A DNA stretch of 64,000 nt, from NCBI GenBank assembly GCA_944325035.1, contig CALUYM010000004.1:86056-150055 (forward strand), read 5' to 3'. The position numbers and the translations under genes are program-made. Origin of the DNA: an uncultured Anaeroplasmataceae bacterium (lineage in GTDB: Bacteria; Bacillota_I; Bacilli_A; Acholeplasmatales; Anaeroplasmataceae). The notes below the pieces were generated by a model, which searched no databases, had not been told where the DNA came from, and worked only from the letters and a program-made list of their open reading frames with translations. This document shows, one piece after another, positions 56,995 to 64,000 of the stretch; position 1 is the first letter of the stretch, and each line of letters begins with the position of its first letter.

Positions 56995-58463
56995 ACTTTA
57001 AAATCTTTAAATCTAGCAAATCCACCATCTTCTAGTCCTCTAGCATAAATGCCATACGTAGTCCCAATCCAACGACCAGCTTTGGCTGTAAAATTAAATG
57101 GCAAATTCTTACCATTAACTTTATAGCTGTATTTCAAATCATAAATAGCTTCATTTGTGAATTCAACTTCAAAAACAAAATGATATTCATTAGTTTTTTC
57201 TTTGAAAAGCACCTCTTCGTCTAAATGGTATGTTCCACGTTTTATCATCAAATATGTTCCATCTTCTTCTTTTTTAATACAAAGATATGTATAGGCTTCT
57301 CCCATAACTGTAAATCCAAATTCGTCACCTATGTTTTTTAAATAACTAATTGATTCAACTTGAACATTAAATTCTAAAGCAGGTACTTTAGTTGTAAGAA
57401 CTTGTGGTACTAAATGAAGTGGTAATTCTTCAGTTTTCAAACAATTTAAAACAAGTCCATCACCAATTTCGTACATACCTTCTCTTTTATTTGCCGGTGT
57501 TTGCCACATTAAACTTAACTGAGAATTTGTAAAATCATCACTTATTTGCACTTTATCTCCTGTTTTTATATTAACCGGATAATACTCTTCATCGACTGGT
57601 GCTCCGGCTAATAATGGATCACCAACTCGTCCACAAAGCGGCCAGTCATTTTCCCAAACTACAGGTTGTAAATGAACAATTCGTCCATAAGCCCACATAT
57701 CTTGGAAATGAATAAATGCCCAGTTATCATTATCATCTACATCTATTAAAGCTCCTTGATGAGGACCATTAACCTTAGTACCGTTTTGCATTAAAATCAC
57801 TTTCGAATCATATGGTCCATAAATATTTTTACTTCTAAGAGCTACTTGCCAGCCACCCTTTACACTTCCAGCTGGACACAAGATATAATAATATCCATTA
57901 CGAATATTAAATTTTGGTCCCTCAATCGTAGGGTTATGATCATGTCCATCATAAACAATTTTATAATCGCTAATCATTCTTGTTAAATCTGAGCTTACCT
58001 CATAAATACCAATGCATGAATTAAATCCAATTCTACTTTTGGCAAATCCCACTGCCACATAACATTTATCATCTTCCCAGAAAGGACAAGGATCGATTAA
58101 TCCCTTACCAGGAATTAAACACCTAAGCTCTGACCACTTACCAAAAGGGTCTTTAGTCTCTGATACATATATTCCCTCATCTGGAAAAGGAATTACAGCA
58201 TAATACGTTCCATTATGATATCTAATCGATGGAGCCCATGCTCCATCACCATGACACACATTATTAAATCGTTCCCACGGTAATTTATCAAAAACATAAT
58301 TAATAAGTTTCCATTCTACTAAATTTTTAGAATGAAGAACTGGTACACCTGGAGTAAGATTAAAACTTGAAGCTACCATATAAAAATCATTTCCAACACG
58401 AATTACATCCGGGTCACTGAAATCAAATTGCAGAATTGGGTTTTTGTATATATACTTTTCCAT
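56979..58463 (-). CDS. GH43 glycosidase (arabinofuranosidase/xylosidase type)
   Basis: 494 aa, intracellular. Five-bladed propeller with the general base Asp in FDFSDPDVI, the pKa-modulating Asp in GLIDPCPFW and the acid Glu in TIEGPKF. A C-terminal beta-sandwich (about 310-494) is typical of subfamily GH43_12 and relatives. It would remove arabinose or xylose side chains from pectic or xylan oligomers. Monocistronic, flanked by terminators. Confidence 0.88.
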   Translation of the reverse strand: MEKYIYKNPILQFDFSDPDVIRVGNDFYMVASSFNLTPGVPVLHSKNLVEWKLINYVFDKLPWERFNNVCHGDGAWAPSIRYHNGTYYAVIPFPDEGIYVSETKDPFGKWSELRCLIPGKGLIDPCPFWEDDKCYVAVGFAKSRIGFNSCIGIYEVSSDLTRMISDYKIVYDGHDHNPTIEGPKFNIRNGYYYILCPAGSVKGGWQVALRSKNIYGPYDSKVILMQNGTKVNGPHQGALIDVDDNDNWAFIHFQDMWAYGRIVHLQPVVWENDWPLCGRVGDPLLAGAPVDEEYYPVNIKTGDKVQISDDFTNSQLSLMWQTPANKREGMYEIGDGLVLNCLKTEELPLHLVPQVLTTKVPALEFNVQVESISYLKNIGDEFGFTVMGEAYTYLCIKKEEDGTYLMIKRGTYHLDEEVLFKEKTNEYHFVFEVEFTNEAIYDLKYSYKVNGKNLPFNFTAKAGRWIGTTYGIYARGLEDGGFARFKDFKVEVIK

Positions 58464-58479
58464 ATTTTTCCTCCAAAAA

Positions 58480-58510
58480 CAAAAAGATAGTATTATTAAT
58501 TAATACTATC
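58480..58510 (-). terminator. Terminator of galU
   Basis: Stem GATAGTATTA / TAATACTATC, followed on the minus strand by CTTTTTGTTTTT. It is just upstream of the GH43 SD, so it could also act as a leader hairpin for GH43. Confidence 0.7.
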
Positions 58511-58563
58511 ATATTTAATAAAATCTTTCTATCGTTATTGGTTTTATTTTTTTAAAAATTGAA

Positions 58564-59433
58564 TTATTTTAAACTATTAAGTAACTCTTTTACTTCATCT
58601 TTTAAATCATCACGATTTAAAGCAAACTCTAGTGTCGCCTTGATGAATCCAATTTTAGAACCAATATCATAGCGAGAACCATCTATTTCCATTGAATAAA
58701 CAGCTTCTTCTGACATCATACGTAAAATGGCATCTGTTAATTGAATCTCATTGCCTGCACCTCTAGTTTGCGTTTCAAGGTATTTAAAAATAGTTGGTGT
58801 TAATATATAACGGCCACCAATGGCTAAATTTGATGGCGCATCTTTTAAAGCTGGCTTTTCAACGACTGACTCTAATTTAATTAAGCGCGATTCAGATTCT
58901 TCTGCTGGCTTACAAATTCCATATTTAGATACATCTTCATCAGCAACTTTTAAAGTTCCTAAAATTGAAGATGAAGTTTTTTCATAAGCATCAACTAATT
59001 GCGCTAACGCAGGATTACCATTACCAACATAAACATCATCTCCTAAAAGTAATGCAAATGGTTCATTACCAACAAATTCTTTTGCACATAAAACAGCATG
59101 TCCTAGTCCTAATTGCTCATGTTGACGAACAAAATGTATATTTAACTTGCTTGGCAAATCTTTAATTAAAGATAATTCCTTTATTTTACCTTTTTGTGCT
59201 AATTGATATTCTAACTCAAAATTATTATCAAAATAATCAATAATAGAATTCTTATTAGAACTTACAATAATTAAGAACTCTTCAATTCCACTTTCCATAG
59301 CTTCTCGCACGATATATTCAATAGTTGGCGTATCAATAATCGGTAACATTTCTTTTGCTACAGCCTTAGTAACTGGTAAAAATCTTGTTCCATAACCAGC
59401 AGCCGGAATTACAGCTTTTCTAATCTTTGTCAT
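58564..59433 (-). CDS. galU: UTP-glucose-1-phosphate uridylyltransferase
   Basis: 289 aa. Nucleotide-binding start IPAAGYGTRFLPVTKAVAKEM, FALLLGDDVYVG and VEKPALKDAPSNLAIGGRYIL are standard GalU. It makes UDP-glucose for cell envelope polymers. A 280-base leader region precedes it. Confidence 0.96.
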   Translation of the reverse strand: MTKIRKAVIPAAGYGTRFLPVTKAVAKEMLPIIDTPTIEYIVREAMESGIEEFLIIVSSNKNSIIDYFDNNFELEYQLAQKGKIKELSLIKDLPSKLNIHFVRQHEQLGLGHAVLCAKEFVGNEPFALLLGDDVYVGNGNPALAQLVDAYEKTSSSILGTLKVADEDVSKYGICKPAEESESRLIKLESVVEKPALKDAPSNLAIGGRYILTPTIFKYLETQTRGAGNEIQLTDAILRMMSEEAVYSMEIDGSRYDIGSKIGFIKATLEFALNRDDLKDEVKELLNSLK

Positions 59434-59677
59434 AATAAACTTCCTCGCTTTTTAATATTATAAAATATAATAATAGTGAACTCACCCATTATCTAAAATA
59501 AAATAGGTTTCCTGTTTCATTGATTTAGTAATATTCTACAGGCATTTATTCGGACAGTTCCTGCCCTATGTATGTTTTTTAGGTTATCTTTACTAAAAAC
59601 AAAATAACTTTGTTTACTTTATTTTAACATAATTTATAATTATTTAAAGTATTTAAATTTTCTTTTAATAAATAAAA
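59434..59677 (-). other. galU leader region, possible structured RNA
   Basis: A long 5' region for galU. A -10-like TAAAAT is near 59623. Around 59504-59572 the minus strand has outer arms ATAGG / CCTAT and inner repeats of CAGG and CCTG that can pair in alternative ways. No known riboswitch class was recognised. Low-confidence structured element. Confidence 0.35.
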
Positions 59678-59704
59678 AAATCTGAGTTTTAATTACTCAG
59701 ATTT
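59670..59704 (-). terminator. Terminator of the 580-aa membrane protein gene
   Basis: Stem AAATCTGAGT / ACTCAGATTT (59678-59704), followed by TTTTATT on the minus strand. Confidence 0.8.
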
Positions 59705-59713
59705 AAACTAAAA

Positions 59714-61456
59714 TTATTCTTTGTTAGAAACTTCATTATCTAAAGTATCAATAGAAGAATTTGTTTCAACATTATCAGTTGTTGAAAAGTCAGTGGTGAC
59801 TTTTTGATCTTCTACTATATTTATCTCAGAATCAACTTTATGATTGATAGTATCTTCCTTTAATAGAGTAGAATTTGATTGTTCAAGATTTTTATCTTCT
59901 GTCTTTTTTTCATCATATGCAAAATTAATTATCGTTTCCATACGATATCCACGAACTTGAACTTCTACTTGTTTTTTAATTGGATGTAGGCCTTGTGCTT
60001 CAGCAGACACTAACTTATATAAACCGTTTTGTGTTCTTTGAGCACTCTTATAATTATGTTCTTTTAACAATTCAAATGTAACAATATTGTTATAATCTTT
60101 TTGATATACTACCTTTACTGGTTTTGTATAACCTACAGGTACATGAACAGTACAAGCAAAATTAACTTCGTAGACATTATTAATTTCTGTATTTTCTGGA
60201 CTTGATTTCTTATTCTTACGATTTTTCCCAAATAAACGTGAACATAAAGCAAGAATATGACGTTTACCTACTAAGAAATCACCGATAATCATCATTACAA
60301 CAAAATAAGCAACAATTTGTAACATTGTTTTAGTTGTAACACCGTTTAAAGCTTCTTGATAATTGGTTTTGCTAAATGTATATGTTTCTTCATTCCACTT
60401 TGTAAAATCACTTTCTTGTTTAGCTGAATCAAAACCTTGACCAAGCGTTTTAGTACCTGAAACACTATCTTCTAAATTATAGTTTTGTTCATAATTAGCT
60501 TTTGAAGTTTCAGTAACTATACTTTGACCAAAATTATAGTTTACACTAAGGCTTCCTACTTCAACAACTACTTGTGTTAAATAAGTTTCTGAATTAGCTG
60601 TAATAGTTACAACTTGGCCATTAGTCATTTGATAACGATTATTAGAACCTTCGATTAAACTTGCACCTTCAACTTTCACATCAGGATTTCCTTCTAAACG
60701 TAACACTGTTGGTCCTGTTGGAGTATAAGTAATCTTAGCAAAACTTGCTAATTTGGTTTGCGTATCTTCTTTTGTGAAAGTTCCATCTAAATTTAAGTTT
60801 AAATGAGTATACATACGATTAAATAGTTCAACATATGTACTAGCTTGAGTAAAGTACTCACTTTCAAATGTAAGATTTGAAGAAGTTGATGCTTCGATAT
60901 ATAAATTATTTTCACTTCTTCCATCATATACTTTAATATTATTAATACCTGTTAAATCACTTTCGTTATAATCTTTATATGGTAAATAAAAATAAATAAA
61001 GTCTAACTCTTGAATATATGCCAAATTATCAGTAGCTAAAGATTTAGTGATAGTATTTGTTCCATCTGAATATTCAACTCGCATTGAATTTTTAATTGGA
61101 TTACCATCTGCATCAACATATGTCTGAGTATCAAAAGAACTTACATTAAAAACAAACCCCATGTAAACTTCTTGAGCATAATAAAAACTCGAATTTTGTA
61201 AAGCTTCATAATTAGTAGCTTCATATAATAAAAACTTACTACCATTATCATTAGTTGAACTTAAAACGGCTTGATCATTATAATACGAAGCAAAAAAACC
61301 AGGAATATCACTATAATTTTCAGTTTTAATATCTTCTTTTATAGCCTTTGTTAGGGCATTATATTGATTATAACCTGGCATTGCAAAACATAAAATAACA
61401 CCAATTACAACCATAAAACCGTAGTATAAAATCTTAAAAACTTTGAAACGTTTCAT
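59714..61456 (-). CDS. Large two-helix membrane protein, unknown
   Basis: 580 aa. Membrane helix 1 at about 10-28, an external Ser/Thr/Tyr/Asn-rich domain (about 30-365), membrane helix 2 at about 373-395 (MLQIVAYFVVMMIIGDFLV), then a cytoplasmic domain of ~110 residues (about 420-525) and an acidic Ser/Thr/Asp tail. No family recognised. The topology suits a surface sensor or an envelope assembly protein. Single gene with its own terminator. Confidence 0.7.
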   Translation of the reverse strand: MKRFKVFKILYYGFMVVIGVILCFAMPGYNQYNALTKAIKEDIKTENYSDIPGFFASYYNDQAVLSSTNDNGSKFLLYEATNYEALQNSSFYYAQEVYMGFVFNVSSFDTQTYVDADGNPIKNSMRVEYSDGTNTITKSLATDNLAYIQELDFIYFYLPYKDYNESDLTGINNIKVYDGRSENNLYIEASTSSNLTFESEYFTQASTYVELFNRMYTHLNLNLDGTFTKEDTQTKLASFAKITYTPTGPTVLRLEGNPDVKVEGASLIEGSNNRYQMTNGQVVTITANSETYLTQVVVEVGSLSVNYNFGQSIVTETSKANYEQNYNLEDSVSGTKTLGQGFDSAKQESDFTKWNEETYTFSKTNYQEALNGVTTKTMLQIVAYFVVMMIIGDFLVGKRHILALCSRLFGKNRKNKKSSPENTEINNVYEVNFACTVHVPVGYTKPVKVVYQKDYNNIVTFELLKEHNYKSAQRTQNGLYKLVSAEAQGLHPIKKQVEVQVRGYRMETIINFAYDEKKTEDKNLEQSNSTLLKEDTINHKVDSEINIVEDQKVTTDFSTTDNVETNSSIDTLDNEVSNKE

Positions 61457-61526
61457 AAAATCATCCTTTCAATCACTTATAATTATATATTAACTAGATT
61501 TTTTTTCAAGAAAATATTTTTTTCTC

Positions 61527-61554
61527 TTTACATTTATGTTTTTTTTGGTATAAT
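61527..61554 (+). promoter_or_regulatory. Promoter of first tRNA-His unit
   Basis: -35 TTTACA (61527-61532), 16-base spacer, -10 TATAAT (61549-61554), about 20 bases before the tRNA. The second copy has TTTACT (61781-61786), 16 bases, TATAAT (61803-61808). Confidence 0.75.
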
Positions 61555-61575
61555 ACCTAATGCAAACATGTATAT

Positions 61576-61652
61576 GGCGTACGTGGTGAAGTGGTTAACA
61601 CTCTGGATTGTGGCTCCAGCACGCGCAGGTTCGATTCCTGTCGTACGCCCCA
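61576..61652 (+). tRNA. tRNA-His (GTG anticodon), copy 1
   Basis: Cloverleaf of 77 bases with encoded CCA. Acceptor GCGTACG / CGTACGC, with the extra G-1 opposite C73 that marks tRNA-His. Anticodon loop centred on GTG in GGATTGTGGCTCC; T-arm GGTTCGATTCC. Own promoter and own terminator. Confidence 0.97.
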
Positions 61653-61667
61653 TTAAATTGTAATTAG

Positions 61668-61690
61668 GTTTAGGTCCCCTAAACTTTTTT
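61668..61690 (+). terminator. Terminator of tRNA-His copy 1
   Basis: Stem GTTTAGG-TCC-CCTAAAC followed by T6. Confidence 0.8.
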
Positions 61691-61820
61691 ATTTATATTC
61701 GTTCTTAATTATATCATAACTCTGTATTTGAATTATGGGATAATTATATGAATTATTTTTTATAAATAATAATTTTTTTCTTTACTTTTATTATTTTTTT
61801 GATATAATACTTTTGCATAT

Positions 61821-61897
61821 GGCGTACGTGGTGAAGTGGTTAACACTCTGGATTGTGGCTCCAGCACGCGCAGGTTCGATTCCTGTCGTACGCCCCA
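61821..61897 (+). tRNA. tRNA-His (GTG anticodon), copy 2
   Basis: Identical in sequence to copy 1, 245 bases downstream, with G-1 and an encoded CCA. It has a separate promoter and terminator, so the duplication covers the whole unit. Confidence 0.97.
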
Positions 61898-61911
61898 ACT
61901 TATAAAATTAT

Positions 61912-61941
61912 GTTTAGCCAAAATTGACTAAACTTTTTTTT
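61912..61941 (+). terminator. Terminator of tRNA-His copy 2
   Basis: Stem GTTTAG / CTAAAC with a 10-base loop followed by T8. Confidence 0.8.
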
Positions 61942-62095
61942 ATTATTTTAAAATTTTGTGAGATAATAATGATATAATTAAAACTATAGAAAAACTTTGT
62001 AAATAATATCATTAAATCTATCAATTATTAAATTATCCTTAGAAAAAATTGTGATATTATTCAACATGGTTGATATAACTTATAGAACTCGAAAG

Positions 62096-62149
62096 AAAGG
62101 AGTAATTAATCTAGTTTGGATAATTACTAGATTAATTATACGTGACTAT
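62096..62149 (+). promoter_or_regulatory. Split ribosome binding site with intervening hairpin
   Basis: AAAGGAG (62096-62102) is followed directly by perfect 13-base inverted arms TAATTAATCTAGT (62103-62115) and ACTAGATTAATTA (62126-62138), then 11 bases to the ATG at 62150. With the hairpin folded, SD and ATG come to normal spacing. The layout is seen; the bridging function is inferred. Confidence 0.55.
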
Positions 62150-62905
62150 ATGTATCTAATATTCGATTTAGATCAAACACTTCTAAAAGAAGATAAAACT
62201 ATATCTTCACAAACAAAAACTGTTTTAAAAAAATGTCAAGAAATGGGGCATAAAATTGTAATTAATAGTGCTCGCCCTTATCTCCATATTAAGCCAATCA
62301 GTGATGAAATAAATGCGGATTATTTTATAACTAATTCCGGAGCCGAAGGATTCCAAAAGGATAAAATATTATTTACAAACTATATAGATAAAGATAAAAC
62401 ATTAGAAATTATTTCTTATTTTTTGACAAACAATGTTCTTAACTTTAGCGTTCAAACTGATTCTAAACTATTGACTACCAATAAAAAATTTGCTGAAAAA
62501 GATAAGTATGCACAATATTATGATTTTAAAAATTGTGATTTTAATGCATTAAAAATTATATTTGAAACAACTGATAATTCTATTGGTGATTTTTTAATGG
62601 ATAAATATGGACTTTATATTGTAAACTATTTAGGGGGAACTTTTCATAGTGCTACTTCCGGAAATAAATATATAGGAAATACCCTTTTATTTAAAGCTTT
62701 AGGTGAAAAAAATCCAGAAGTAATAGCCTTTGGAGATGATTTAAGTGATATTTTAATGCTTCAAAATGCAACTTATGGTGTTGCAATGAAAAACTCACAA
62801 CCTGCTGTTAAAGCAATTGCAAAATATCAAACCGAATATACAAATGATGAAGATGGGTGTTCAAAATATATCGAAAAAATGATAAAAGATGGGATTATAA
62901 AATGA
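62150..62905 (+). CDS. Cof-type HAD hydrolase
   Basis: 251 aa from ATG 62150 (MYLIFDLDQTLL), where the HAD motif begins; the open frame extends to 62051 but no usable start with SD lies in between. Asp6 and Asp8 of DLDQT, INSARP (motif II), and FGDDLSDILML (motif III) are intact. Cof/YidA-like phosphatases act on sugar phosphates or cofactors; the substrate is unknown. The stop overlaps ansA (ATGA). Confidence 0.88.
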   Translation: MYLIFDLDQTLLKEDKTISSQTKTVLKKCQEMGHKIVINSARPYLHIKPISDEINADYFITNSGAEGFQKDKILFTNYIDKDKTLEIISYFLTNNVLNFSVQTDSKLLTTNKKFAEKDKYAQYYDFKNCDFNALKIIFETTDNSIGDFLMDKYGLYIVNYLGGTFHSATSGNKYIGNTLLFKALGEKNPEVIAFGDDLSDILMLQNATYGVAMKNSQPAVKAIAKYQTEYTNDEDGCSKYIEKMIKDGIIK

Positions 62906-63903
62906 AAAAAATTTTAATGTTAACTACTGGAGGAACTATTTCCTCAATTGAATCAGAACACGGTTTAGTTCCTTCTAATGAGAATTTTTTAAATAATTTA
63001 GGTTTAAATGGAAATTTTAATTTTGATTTAACTATCAAGCCTATTCTTCTTTTAGATAGTTCTAATATCCAACCAGAAGAATGGAATTTAATCGCTACTT
63101 CAATTTTCGAATACATTCCTCATTACGATGGTATTGTGGTCACTCACGGAACAGACACAATGGCTTATACTACTTCTATGGTATCATTTATGATTCAAAA
63201 TCCTAAAATACCAGTTGTATTTACCGGTTCACAATTACCGATTAATAATTTTTTAACTGATGCAATTTCTAATTTGCGAACAGCTTTACAAATGGCTCTG
63301 TCTGGTGTTGGTGGAATTTTCTTAGCCTTTGATCGCCAAATCATTTTAGGTACTAGAGCCGTTAAGGTAAGAACATCTTCTTTTCATGCTTTTGAATCTA
63401 TCAATGTTCGACCTGTTGGTTTAGTAGATTCAAATGGTCTTGTCTTAAATGAAAAATATATTCCTAAAACAAATGGTGAAACAAAATTTAACAATAAAAT
63501 TGATAGTAATGTATTTTTACTAAAATTGACACCTGCGACTAATCCTATGATTTTTGACCTATTAATTGAAGCTAAAGTTAAAGGTATTGTTGTAGAAGCT
63601 TTTGGAGCTGGAGGTATTCAATTTATCCGCCGTGATTTTATTAAAAAAATAGAAGAGGCCCAAGGTGCGGGAATTCCTGTTGTAGTTGCAAGTCAATGTT
63701 TATATGAAGCAGCTAATTTTAAAGTCTATCAAGTCGGAAAAAAAGCATTAAATGCTGGCGCCATTGAAGCATATGATATGACTAGCGAAGCATCTGTGAC
63801 TAAGTTAATGTGGGTATTAGGTCAAACTAGTGATTTAAATGAGATTAAAAATTATTTTAAACAAAATCTCGCTGGTGAAATATCTGATAGAATAATTAAA
63901 TAA
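62902..63903 (+). CDS. ansA: Type I L-asparaginase
   Basis: 333 aa, cytoplasmic. N-terminal TTGGTISS carries the first catalytic Thr, VVTHGTDTMAYT the second Thr-Asp pair, and VFTGSQLPINNF follows. Hydrolyses Asn to Asp and ammonia. ATG 62902 overlaps the stop of the HAD gene; the longer frame from 62857 lies inside that gene. Confidence 0.93.
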   Translation: MKKILMLTTGGTISSIESEHGLVPSNENFLNNLGLNGNFNFDLTIKPILLLDSSNIQPEEWNLIATSIFEYIPHYDGIVVTHGTDTMAYTTSMVSFMIQNPKIPVVFTGSQLPINNFLTDAISNLRTALQMALSGVGGIFLAFDRQIILGTRAVKVRTSSFHAFESINVRPVGLVDSNGLVLNEKYIPKTNGETKFNNKIDSNVFLLKLTPATNPMIFDLLIEAKVKGIVVEAFGAGGIQFIRRDFIKKIEEAQGAGIPVVVASQCLYEAANFKVYQVGKKALNAGAIEAYDMTSEASVTKLMWVLGQTSDLNEIKNYFKQNLAGEISDRIIK

Positions 63904-63932
63904 TTTTTAAAACTATTTTATATAATAACAAT

Positions 63933-64000
63933 CCACCCGTTCAACGGGTGGTATTTTGGCTCCCCTATAAGGGCCTATAACTTCACAAGCCCCTTAAGGG
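63933..64000. repeat. Cluster of hairpins at right edge, possible mobile-element end
   Basis: GC-rich hairpins in a very AT-rich context: CCACCCGT-TCA-ACGGGTGG (63933-63951), then GGCTCCC..AGGGCC (about 63958-63975), then a CCCCTTAAGGG palindrome at the edge. Serial subterminal hairpins like this are found at IS200/IS605-type ends, but no transposase is visible. The first hairpin may also terminate ansA (followed by TATTTT). Confidence 0.4.

Overview
The window is about 30% GC and very AT-rich between genes, with Gram-positive Shine-Dalgarno (SD) sites and lipobox lipoproteins. It carries Spo0A, SpoIIID, SpoIIQ and a YjcZ-type peptide, and Bacillus-like gene order around the second ATP synthase (rpiB-upp-atp-ywzB-spoIIQ-spoIIID). 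This suggests an endospore-forming, low-GC Bacilli/Erysipelotrichia-type anaerobe on the branch near the Mollicutes, probably a gut or rumen organism living on plant pectin. The taxonomic placement is inference.

Layout. 1-4681 (minus) is one F-type ATP synthase operon, cut at the left edge inside atpD. Its alpha subunit carries the C-terminal domain of delta at its N-terminus and there is no separate delta gene. 4837-10221 holds a ferredoxin-NADP reductase and the uronate operon uxaB-uxaA-uxaC. 10491-11752 is rlmH-walJ. 12026-18208 encodes two giant PrsA-like lipoproteins. 18395-18493 is an unannotated YjcZ-like sporulation peptide. 18520-21471 is yhaM, cca and degV. 21800-23665 holds yigZ and the sporulation genes spoIIID, spoIIQ and ywzB. 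23702-31743 is rpiB-upp plus a second, complete ATP synthase whose c subunit has a two-carboxylate, Na+-type site.

31890-46867 is the pectin region. It has two oversized sugar-binding lipoproteins, an LplB/LplC-type ABC importer with its ATPase, five small membrane proteins of unknown function woven into the same operon, and intracellular GH28 polygalacturonase, CE12 acetylesterase and CE8 pectin methylesterase. Three minus-strand promoters here share one layout: a TGAAAA-N2-TTTTCA palindrome just upstream of the -35, plus GCGC-core sites. Functionally, oligogalacturonides would be imported, de-esterified and hydrolysed in the cytoplasm, and the galacturonate passed to UxaC, UxaB and UxaA to give 2-keto-3-deoxygluconate.

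47564-64000 is mixed: spo0A with candidate 0A boxes upstream, glmS, a methyltransferase, a membrane protein with a histone-H1-like tail, an orphan small RNA gene (52244-52333), a thioredoxin-like lipoprotein without cysteines, a rhamnogalacturonan-lyase-like propeller, HAD phosphatases, an ECF S component, GH43, galU, a large membrane protein, two tandem tRNA-His units and ansA. A cluster of hairpins lies at the right edge.

Strongest leads: the delta-alpha fusion ATP synthase beside a Na+-type one; the ABC importer with interleaved membrane proteins and its regulon; the orphan sRNA; and a hairpin-bridged ribosome binding site at 62096-62152. No CRISPR array, complete insertion sequence, prophage or rRNA was seen.
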